NCBI GenBank assembly: GCA_034509755.1
Contig: CM067561.1
Location: 7,134,646 to 7,198,645, forward strand
DNA: 64,000 bases
Origin: Anisodus tanguticus
Taxonomy: Eukaryota; Streptophyta; Magnoliopsida; Solanales; Solanaceae
Reading direction: 5' to 3'
Each line of letters begins with the position of its first letter. Position 1 is the stretch's first letter. Under the pieces are notes generated by a model that saw only the letters and a program-made list of their open reading frames with translations, did no database searches and was not told where the DNA came from. Below, piece by piece: positions 46,190-55,369 of the stretch. A program made the position numbers and the translations under genes.

Positions 46190-46967
46190 CTACAGGTTCA
46201 GGTTTAACTACACTTTTCATGATCCATTCGTCTGGTAGGGTAATGTCCTTCCACCTAATAGGTCTTGGTATTACGGTGTTAGATCTGGAAAGATCTGTTT
46301 GTAAAAGAAGGGTTTCGCCTTTCTTACCGTGGTATCTGACTTTTGTAGCAAAAGCTTAAGTCATAGCTTTGTAATGGATTCTAAAAATTATAGCTACTGG
46401 AATTGAACCTTCAAGCATTTGGTAATTGCGTGTCTTTATTTGTAAGACAAGAGATTTTTGGATATTTTTATCATTGAGGGAAACTGAGAAATTTGGGTAA
46501 TAATCAAAAGATATTGGTCATGTGCAGGGACTAGACTCAACATAACTCAATAAGGAATCTTCAAAATTTGTAAATCCGGCATCTCTGAGAATAGCAAGGA
46601 TTGATGTGTTTAATCCTTCCTTAGTCAAGGGTTTTATCCCTACTTGGACTAATCCAATATGAATGTATTTGTAATTTCTTTCTTTGTGTTTTTCAAGGAA
46701 TTTTGAGAAAGTAATTGGATTGTTTCAAAGGGCTGAGATAATTGGACATCTCTTTCCTCAGTTTTGATAGTGAAATCGGTTTTAAAAAATTGGTATTTGG
46801 AAATTTTTGTAAATCTGATCTAGATTTACTCTCGGTATTTCCCAATTATCAATAGGTTTTTCAAAATATTGTATCAAGATTTCTTCGGTGTTTATTATCT
46901 TCTTTGAATCCATGGAAGAAGATGAACCAAAATCACAAGAAGTAGATCTGTTGAGAAACGGATCCAT
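46190..46967 (-). pseudogene. Viral movement-protein-like region
   Basis: The start is taken at ATG 46967. After about 60 codons stops appear, but the core can be read near 46660-46400 with HIGLVQVGIKPLT, a segment typical of the 30K-type movement proteins of caulimovirids, which act at plasmodesmata. A later FRIHYKAM segment fits the end of the domain. In-frame stops near 46780, 46530 and 46360 show decay. Confidence 0.6.
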
Positions 46968-47161
46968 GTTATAAAACTCCTATAACAGAGCACCTGGACT
47001 CTTCCTACAATCAAAGGCGTTTCACGGAGTATGAATGCCTACGTTCGTTGAGGACTTACTGACCCCAAACCATCCTAATCAGAAAACCTCGGAAGAATCC
47101 AAACCTCTAACAAAGAATCTCATCTGATCTGGACACTATTCTCTCTATCTCTACCATTTAT

Positions 47162-47174
47162 GGCTTTGATACCA
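47162..47174 (-). promoter_or_regulatory. Primer-binding site of the pararetrovirus
   Basis: On the minus strand this reads TGGTATCAAAGCC, one base from the plant initiator-Met complement TGGTATCAGAGCC. It lies 105 bp inside the right terminal repeat and about 200 bp upstream of the first viral start codon, as expected for minus-strand DNA priming in Caulimoviridae. Confidence 0.8.
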
Positions 47175-47278
47175 AACTTAGGCCGATGATCTAAAGGGGA
47201 TAATAGACAGAGAAGGAATTGAGATATAAGGGATTGAAGAATCAATGGATAATTGAAATATGTAGAAAGTAAATAAAG

Positions 47279-47525
47279 ATTAACTTACAAATTAAGGTTC
47301 CGGTTAAGGAAATCATAATCTTAAGGATCTGCAGGAATTTAAACCAAATAGGTGGTAGAACCGACCAAGTATTTAATGCAGGAATTTAAAGGATGTAAAA
47401 GCATGAAGTATTTAAAAGATTATGAGGTAATACCGTCCATAATCATAATAATATAAAATATTAAAATTTACAAAGTATTTTGTCAAGGAGATATACCTTG
47501 GAAATTTCTAAGATAATTTGGATCA
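47279..47525 (-). repeat. Terminal direct repeat of the pararetrovirus, viral 5' side
   Basis: Matches 40345-40591. It ends just before a TA microsatellite at 47527-47545. Confidence 0.85.
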
Positions 47526-47639
47526 TATGATATATATATATATATAGTTTTCTTTGATTTTTAATGTAATTTTACCTATTTAAAAATATTAATTGTGATT
47601 ATAATATTTTATGAAATACTATAAACTAAATATTCATGG

Positions 47640-47745
47640 GCTTACGCTCCGTGCCTCAAGACTTAGCCTCGCTGATGCATATGTAAAACGCTTCGTGTTA
47701 CGCCCCGGCCTTATAAAACACGGCATAAAACTACTACTGCCAACA
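47640..47745. repeat. CGCCTCG-type dispersed repeat, right arm
   Basis: GGGCTTACGCTCCGTGCCTC, TTAGCCTCGC, AAAACGCTTCGTG and TTACGCCCCGGCCTTATAAAACACG lie in order (abbreviated). These echo, partly in reverse, the words at 39740-39920. Confidence 0.45.
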
Positions 47746-47759
47746 TATCACGTTTCAAT

Positions 47760-48754
47760 ACATTTACTACTATGCTTCTCCCATACTGATTCGAATTTTT
47801 GGAAATAGCCAATGCACCAGAGTCGGTAGCATTTAATTTATTTAGTTCTCCCTTGTTTAATTTATTTGTTTTACTTTTTTTTCATTTATTTTTTAAATTA
47901 TGTCATTTTTTTAATTTGATAAATTTTTATTTAAATATTACGTGCCACGTTTAAGATTACAAGATTAAATATCATTTTGATACATTTACATATCTTTTAT
48001 TTAATTTTTTTTCTTAAGTTTCGTGCCAAATTAATTTAAGACACACAAATTGGTATAGGAGAGTAAAAGAGTAATTCGGTGCACTATGATCTTGCTATGT
48101 GCAGGGTCCGGAGAAAGATCAGATCACAAAGTTTATTGTAAAAAGTTATTTTCACGGTTTAAACTCGTGATCTCCTGATTACATGACAACAACTTACCGT
48201 CACGAAAACAAGAAGTAATTTCTTAAAATGGTCAATGTTATGTTTCCCACGTGGCCAACTCCAAAACATGAATTCTCATTTCTCAGCCACTCAAATACCC
48301 TGCTTTTATTGATAACACACTTCCATTTCACCATATCCACATATGTTTCCACCTCAGAATATTAATCTAATTAAAACAAACCAATTATTAATAATAAAAT
48401 AATTCACAGCAGAATAAGAAGTTTTATTTTACAACAGAGAAGTAAAGGTTCAGCATAGGGTCAAACAAAAACAGATTGTTTTTTTTTTTTTGGATCAAAC
48501 AAACAGACATTTCCTTTTTTGCTTCTGTAGCATATTCCATAAAATTTCTTGAAAATCTTTCAACAAAATTTAAAATCCAGCATATTACTCACTAGTACTA
48601 TAAAATTATCACAACCCCATTTCTCAATTCAACCAAAAAATCAATATTTTTCAACTCATACATCTGTTATGACTTCCCAAAATTCAATCTTTTTTCAACT
48701 CAGTCTGTTTTACGGTTTTAAATTCACTAGTTTTTCCATGTGATATCAAGAAAA
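47760..48754 (+). promoter_or_regulatory. Upstream region of the phytochrome B fragment
   Basis: AT-rich DNA with no other gene. The last 300-400 bases before the ATG, with a T run at 48480 and C/A-rich parts, look like the original PHYB leader, but only the coding part can be assigned with confidence. Confidence 0.4.
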
Positions 48755-49108
48755 ATGGCTTCTGGAAGTAGAACAAAGCATTCCCATTCACAAGTTCAAG
48801 CTCAATCATCAGGTACAAGTAATGTGAATTACAAAGATTCAATAAGCAAAGCCATAGCACAGTACACAGCTGATGCTAGGCTTCATGCTGTGTTTGAACA
48901 ATCTGGTAACTCTGGCAAGTCTTTTGATTATTCAGAGTCTGTTAAAACTACTACACAGTATGCTGTACCTGAACAACAAGTTACTGCTTATTTGACTAAA
49001 ATACAAAGAGGGGGTCATATTCAACCTTCTGGTTGTACGATAGCCGTAGATGAGGCTAGTTTTCGTGTTATAGCTGTTGGATATAATTGCAGTACGGGAA
49101 GTAAATAA
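48755..49108 (+). pseudogene. PHYB: Phytochrome B N-terminal fragment with foreign 3' end
   Basis: From ATG 48755 it reads MASGSRTKHSHSQVQAQSSG, then NYKDSISKAIAQYTADARLH and YLTKIQRGGHIQPSG. This is the N-terminal extension and the start of the PAS region of the red/far-red photoreceptor phyB, about 107 residues. Homology stops after FRVIA at 49075; eleven unrelated codons and TAA follow. Phytochromes are over 1,100 residues, so GAF, PHY and kinase-like parts are all missing. GHIQPSGCTIAVDE departs from the near-invariant GHIQPFGC of the family, which suggests loss of constraint. The LTR of element B begins 153 bp after the stop. Confidence 0.9.
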
Positions 49109-49261
49109 ATATTGCAAGTGTTCGAAAGGATGAACAAACAGTCAATATTCAGAACTGCCGCAAGCTTGTTGAATCTTGAATCTTGATAACCTGACACTAA
49201 ATCTGGATTGTTACAACTGTGGCTGAGTCGAGAGATGACTCTCTGTCTTTAAGGCAAGATT
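49109..49261. other. Short unassigned DNA between PHYB fragment and element B
   Basis: 153 bp that match no PHYB coding sequence I know. One frame continues with VFERMNKQSIFRTAASLLN-like content past the stop, so it may be a piece of another gene joined to PHYB before element B arrived. Confidence 0.35.
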
Positions 49262-50795
49262 TGAAAGTATATTTATGTCCTAGAGACAATCTGTATTAGG
49301 ACAAATGTACTTTATACACATTCGTATTATTATTAATGGAGATTAATATTTTGACATTTGCAATTATTGAATTATTAAATGATTGTTTATAATATTCTAT
49401 AATATGCATCCCTGGAGGTTACACTGTTATTAATAGTGTGAGATATTAATATTATAACGTAACTCTTAAAATAGCCTCGACTAATGATCATCGAGAATGG
49501 GATATCGATGATATGTGATAAGTCGACATGTGGTCTGCATCACATCCTTAGAGGATGTAGTATGTCTCACCTGCTATTAGTAATGGCTACTCGTGATGGA
49601 CACATGGATGCTTTGGAAGTATTGGTTTACCCTGCTGATATACTGTTTGTTATACTTGTCTAAAGTATGATCAACGTGTCGGAGATAGAATTCCTTAGAC
49701 TTGAGGTCAATACGCACTTTGTCTACAAAGTAATATACTTTGATCCTGTCCTAAGCTCAAATGCCTTATAGGTTGAGATACGACTTGTACTGGGTACATT
49801 ACGATGTGGATTAAAGGTGGTAGTTGAGCCAAGATTAGGATTCATTCCTCGAATGTATATTCGAGAGAACACTCTGATTCTCAGTGATATTAGGTTGACT
49901 AAGTCGTTAGCCAACGCAATAAGCATATTTATAATATGGTCTAGTTGTCAATTAATATAGATGAGATACAATGATTAAGCCATTTGGATAGACACTTGAC
50001 AAATCCTAAGCTTGATCAGGTGTGTCGTGAATGAAAGGATTTTATCTTACCACATAGAGGTTAAGTTTATTGGATTCGTGTAAACGTACTTCACATATTG
50101 AGTTCGTCTTGCGGCGCCGTCTAGGAGTTTCGCGTAGACCTTAATTTGATTAATGTCGATATGTGAAGGCCTGTAGGGTCACTATGTCGATTGTCTTTTC
50201 AATCTAAGCATGTATTGAGAGGGTATTAAATATTCGATTTAGAATCGAGATATATAAATGAATAATGATTGTTTTAATTAAGTCAAAATTGGATTTTGGA
50301 TTTAATTAAGAATGTACGAAAAATAAATCGAGATGGTGTAGGGCCACGTCGAGTACCGCGGCGCCCACACGATAGGGCCGCGACGCTAATTACCTAATTT
50401 GTCTCGATTTATGGGCCAGGCCCAAGGTCAAACCCTAATCCGGTTTGACCTAATTTATCACCTATAAATAAAAAACATTCATTTCATTATTCAAGACACT
50501 TAATTTCAGATTATCGACTTAGAATCTAAACACTCTCTTGAACCTTTGCCGGATTTCCTAACTTTCCGAAGGAGAAGTACATTGAAGCTTGAAGCTTGCA
50601 ATCGAAAGGGTTGTCGCGTGTCCACCCTTTAGTAAAGATTCCAGCTAATACAACTTGTAAGTATTTATGTTTTATGTTACAGGTCTTTGATTGTCATATA
50701 ACCATACCAGAAGTAATTGTTGGGGTAAGTAAGAACAAAATTTTGAACTTCCGATGTGCCTTACTTATGTGTTTTGAACCCAACAAAACCCTACA
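49262..50795 (+). repeat. 5' LTR of element B
   Basis: 1.53 kb from TGAAAGTATATTTATG to CCCTACA, aligning with 195-1729. TATA box at 50463-50470. Confidence 0.9.
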
Positions 50796-50796
50796 G

Positions 50797-50810
50797 TGGT
50801 ATCAGAGCCC
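50797..50810 (+). promoter_or_regulatory. Primer-binding site of element B
   Basis: TGGTATCAGAGCCC, the canonical plant Met-initiator complement, one base after the LTR. Confidence 0.92.
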
Positions 50811-51177
50811 AGGCTGGTTCAATGGTTATATAACAATTGAATAACATAATAATATGGGTTAAACATAAAATTGAATTAAAACAAGGCTTCTTGAAATCCT
50901 ACATGTCTTGACAAAATATTAACCTTTTGATATCACCCTAAATTATCTCCTACGCTAACTTGAGGAAGTCATTCCGCTCTAACTCGAACTAAGCCAAAAA
51001 TGCATTGTCCGGCTCATTAGACGGTGCACGGCTAAGAACGGGTAAAGACGGATGATGGTCGATGTGTGCGTTATTGGTAATGGTGGGTGATGATAAAGGA
51101 CCTGTGATTTGATCCCTAAATTGGATTTAGGGCTCGAACGATTTTAGAAAAATAACATAGAAACATTTTGTCAGAAC

Positions 51178-51485
51178 GTCGGCGCCGCAACCCTATGGTA
51201 GGGCGCCGCGGCGCTTGCTAGGCTTTTAAAAGTGGCGCCGCGGCTCTATAGTGGAGCGCCGCTACCCTAATGCTTCATTTTTTTAAGTTTCGGACTTTCT
51301 GGACATTAGGCGACGCGACCCCATGGTGGAGCGCCACGGCCCTAATGCAAGCCGAAGGTTTCTGCCGTGCAAGCGCTACGGCCCCATGGTGGAGCGCCAC
51401 GACTCTAATGCATTGCAGAAGCAGAAATTCGGTTTCTGCCTCACTAGCGCCGTGGCCCTAATGATTAGCGCCGCGGCCCCATCGG
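51178..51485 (+). repeat. GC-rich imperfect repeats in the leader of element B
   Basis: Three or more copies of a CCCCATGGTGGAGCGCCACG / CTAATGCA / GAAGGTTTCTGCC unit, matching 5580-5960 in element A. GGCGCCGCGGC-like ends are better kept here in some copies. Confidence 0.7.
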
Positions 51486-52395
51486 TCCGAAAAAAATAAT
51501 AATTTTTGTTCAGAATGTTTAATCCATGATTATTATTATACAGTATATTTGATAAGTATATTGTTTATGTGCTAAATATCAAATTGTTTGTCATTTAAAT
51601 TACTAGAATAGCGTCCGCTATAACTGTCTGGGCAGGCGGCGCCCAGTATTTGATTAAACCATCTTATATCATGCATATTGGGTTGACGGTTCCCAACTAT
51701 ATGTTTCATTAGTTTTGCATGATATTAAGATGTCATATTGGATATGGCGTAAAAGAGTTGATCTTGGTTAAAATCCTGAATTAAAATGATCCCTAAAATT
51801 TTAATACAAGTCTCATTTGAAATGAACGCGTCGTCCGTTATAATTGATTGTAGTGCAAAATCCTTTTCAGCAAGATGAGTATTTATGCCACAACATTTGC
51901 TCTAAGTCTACGAGGACTCAGACTCTTTCATAGATGCATGTTAAATGTAGAAGTGGGTGAGAAACCTTCATGAGTATTTACACCACAATGTTTGCTCTAT
52001 AAGGCAAAATTCACTTTGATACATAATTGCAGTCGCATAACGGGGTTGACTTGCTAGGCTGTCTTGGCGCCACAGTGTCAGACAAGCCGAGGGACGCAGT
52101 TTAGAACATTCGATCAAACATGAATTACAAATTATTTGTAATTGGTTTAGAGACCTACCAGGTTGTGTTGTTGAAGTTATCAGCCATAACAAACGCGGAG
52201 ATATCATAAACCTGGATCATGGCCCATTATGACCATATTTGATATGAGTCCGTATTCTTTCATGGGGTCGAAGAGTATGTTAAAATAGTGGGAGCTAATT
52301 AAACTAAAGACCATGTTAATTAGTTAACGAATGGGTTCAATAGAAATTATATTAGAGTTTAATTTCAAGTCTATTTGTTTCTTCAGTCGTATAAA

Positions 52396-53073
52396 ATGTC
52401 GAATCTATCACTGAAAATGTTGGTCGAGACAAACAAGTTGACTGGATCAAATTACCACGATCGGTTAAGAAATCTGCGATTAGTGTTAAGACTAGAAAGA
52501 ATTGAGTATGTGCTAGACACAGTATTCCCCACAGTCCCTGCTGAAAACTCTGATAAGTATGCCCTGTTTGACAAGGTGGCTTATCAGAAACGTTTGAACG
52601 ATGCTACCTTGGAAAAATGTATAATGTTGTCTTCCATGACTATGGAGTTACCGAGGCAACATGAAAACATGGGCCCCAACGAAATGCTAGAACACTTGAA
52701 GAGTCTCTATGAAAAAAAATCTCAAACAATGGAGTATGAACTGTTGAGAGACCCTTTCAAATGTAAGTTGAACGAAAGGGGACAAGTGTCGGCGCATGTT
52801 CTAAAGAAGGACTACACAGCTCCAAGAGGAGGCAAAGCACTAGATGCTTCTACCTCTACTGGACAAGGTATGTTTGTCATTGAAATAAATATGGCTATAA
52901 GTAACTCCCACTGCTGGGTATTGGATACCGCTTGTGGCTCACACATTTGTAGTAATGTGCAGGGCCTAATTAACAGCAGAAATGTTGGACCTTGGGAGGT
53001 AGACCTGCGCGTTGGAAATGGAGCACTAGTAGATGCTAAACGCGTGGGAAGAAATTCAAGAACCACAAGATAA
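52396..53073 (+). pseudogene. Truncated gag-protease of element B
   Basis: The start ATG 52396 gives the same MSNLSLKMLVETNKLTGSNY as element A. The frame runs 225 codons. After QVSAHVLKK (about residues 136-144) it passes straight into the segment before the protease, so gag C-terminus and zinc knuckle are missing. The protease start WVLDTACGSH has DTA in place of DTG. At 53049 after RVGRN the sequence jumps to what in element A is position 8690, removing the rest of protease and all of integrase. Confidence 0.85.
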
Positions 53074-55035
53074 CACAGAAGTTGAAGATAACACAGAAGT
53101 TGAACCCTTGTCAAAAGACCTAGACAAGGATTCAGTGGGAGTATTTGGTGAAGATTGAGTACTTAGAGTATGCCCTTCAGCCAGTGGGAGTGTTGTAAGA
53201 GATAGTGCATAAATGCAAGGCTCTCATACACAACCAATGGAAGATGATACAATGGTTGTACATCATTCCATTCAGGAAATACATGAAAATGACATTCCTG
53301 AAAGCTCTCAAGGTGATGGATTGTCTAGCAAACAAAGACCTTCACATAATCAGAATGCAACAAACACTGAAACGCAGAATAATCAACTCCGTAGGACTAC
53401 TAGGACTCATCGTCCGCCTGAAAGACTTAATCTCCTTGTTGAAACACACAATGAGATAGATATTCCTGATGACAATGAACCTACAACCTACAGCGAAGCT
53501 ATGTTAGACATTGATTCGCAGAGATGGCAAGAAGCCATGAAATCTGAGATGGACTTGATGTACATAAATCATGTTTGGAACTTGGTTGATTTGCCAATAG
53601 AGGTTAGACCCATATGATGCAAATGGGTTTTCAAGAAGAAGATTGATGCATATGGCAAGGTACAGACATATAAGGCAATATTGGTGGCTAAAGGTTATAA
53701 TCAACGGCCTTTGGTCGATTATGATGAAACCTTTTCACCTGTTGCGAAAATTAAGTCCATTCGGATTTTTGCTTGCAATACCTGCATATTATGACTATGA
53801 CATTTGGTAGATGGACGTCAAAAATGCTTTCCTCAATGGTAATCTAGTTGAGGAGGTGTATATGAAACAACCTGAGGGTTTTTCGCTTGAGTCCAAACCA
53901 AATGTTGTATGCAAGCTACAAAAGTCTATTTATGGGCTTAAGCAAGCCTCGAGGAGTTGGAACATTTGCTTTGAAAAGGCTATCAAGTCATTTGATTTCG
54001 TCAGAAGAAAAGAGGATCCATGTGTTTATAGTAAATGCAAGGATGGGAGAGTATTGCCTTCATTATCATATATATAGATGACATATTGATAATGGGAGAC
54101 AATAAGACTCTCCTGCAGTTAGTCAAGGAGTGGTTGTCCAGTACCTTCATGATGAAGGATTTAGGTGAAGACTGCTACATTCTGGGAAGTAGGATCTATA
54201 TAAATAAACCTAATAGATTGTTGGGGCTGTCACAGTCAGTCTACATAGATAAAGTGCTTAGACATTTTTCTATGAAAATTCCAAGAAAGGTGGTCTACCT
54301 ATGGGACAAGGCATTAAGTTATCTAAGAAGGATAGTCCTTCTAATACTATAGAACTTGAATGCACGAAAAGGATCCCATATGCTTCGGCTATAGGATCGA
54401 TCATGTATGCCATGACCTGTACTAGGCCAGATGTGGCCTTTACACTTAGTATGACTTACAAATTCCAGCAGAATCCCGGGGAAGAACACTGGAAAGCAGT
54501 CAAGAATATTCTTAAGTATCTTAGAAGAACTAAAGATTACTTCTTAGTCTATGGTAGGGAAGAAAAGCTAGCTGCTACTGGGTACGTTGATGCTAGTTTC
54601 CAGACGGATCTTGATGACTTCAAATCTCAGTCTGGGTACACGTTCATTTTCAATGGTGGAGCAGTAAGCTGGAAAAGTTTCAAACAAGCTACAAGCGCGA
54701 TTTGACAACGAAAGTGAGTACATTCTTTGGATCGGAAGTTGGTAAAGAAGTTGTCGCGATTTCTGAGTTCCGAAGGAACTAGGGGTTGTTCCAAGTGCCA
54801 CTTGTCCAATAATGATTTATTGTGACAACACTGGTGCGATTGCGCAAGCTAAAGAACTAAGATCAACCAACAGAAACAAGCATGTACCACATACTCAGGG
54901 AGATGGTGGAGACTGAAGAGATTAGATTAGACTATGTTCTCACAGACGATAATCTAGATGACCCATTCACTAAACCATTTAGTCAAGAATAATGGTCATT
55001 TTGAGAATATGGGCATTAGATATGTTGGAGATTGG
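53074..55035 (+). pseudogene. Reverse transcriptase and RNase H of element B
   Basis: A polar linker (53213-53617) leads to RT: KKKIDAYGKVQTYKAILVAK (frameshifted near 53620), MDVKNAFLNGNLVEEVYMKQ at 53811, IYIDDILIMGDNK at 54055-54095 with the catalytic Asp pair intact, and IPYASAIGSIMYAMT near 54380. RNase H starts with GYVDASFQTD near 54585 and continues broken to about 54960, with the NRNKHVPHT-like motif. It is better preserved than element A, but still has at least four stops or shifts. Confidence 0.85.
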
Positions 55036-55040
55036 CTCTA

Positions 55041-55055
55041 GGCCAAGTGGGAGAT
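55041..55055 (+). promoter_or_regulatory. Polypurine tract of element B
   Basis: GGCCAAGTGGGAGAT directly precedes the 3' LTR start TGAAAG at 55056, the normal site for plus-strand priming. Confidence 0.75.
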
Positions 55056-55235
55056 TGAAAGTATATTTATGACCTAGAGACAATCTGTATTACGACAAAT
55101 GTACTTTATACGCATTCGTATTATTATTAATGGAGATTATATTTTGGCATTTGCAATTATTGAATTATTAATTGATTATTTATAATATTCTATAATATGC
55201 ATCCCTGGAAGTTACACTGTTAATAATAGTGTGAG
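55056..55235 (+). repeat. 3' LTR of element B, interrupted
   Basis: Aligns with the first 180 bp of the 5' LTR to GTGTGAG (compare 49435-49441). There the gypsy LTR begins with TGTTGACACCC. Confidence 0.88.
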
Positions 55236-55328
55236 TGTTGACACCCAATTTTGTCCCGTCTTTTCCAATTTATTTACAATTTTAAATATTTTTAACACCT
55301 CAAAACAATTTTAATCTATATACATACA

Positions 55329-55369
<41 letters not shown>

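Larger units (their letters stand above)
40345..47525 (-). mobile_element. Endogenous pararetrovirus (Caulimoviridae-like), no RT found
   Basis: A 7.2-kb minus-strand insertion bounded by 247-bp direct repeats (40345-40591 and 47279-47525), which leaves a unit of about 6.9 kb. In viral direction it has a Met-tRNA primer-binding site (47174), a short leader, a movement-protein-like region, a linker, a capsid-like region with a zinc knuckle, a protease-like region, and a long C-terminal region. I read from the protease to the end and found no reverse transcriptase or RNase H motif. All regions carry stops, so it is an old, non-infectious genomic copy. No integrase is present, as expected for pararetroviruses. 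Confidence 0.8.
49262..55235 (+). mobile_element. Ty1-copia retrotransposon B, 3' LTR split by gypsy element
   Basis: Same family as element A. It has a 5' LTR 49262-50795, primer-binding site, leader, gag, RT and RNase H, polypurine tract and the first 180 bp of the 3' LTR (55056-55235). There the LTR of an Ogre-type gypsy element begins. The rest of its 3' LTR and the right duplication should lie beyond the window. The integrase region is deleted, so it cannot transpose alone. Confidence 0.9.
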
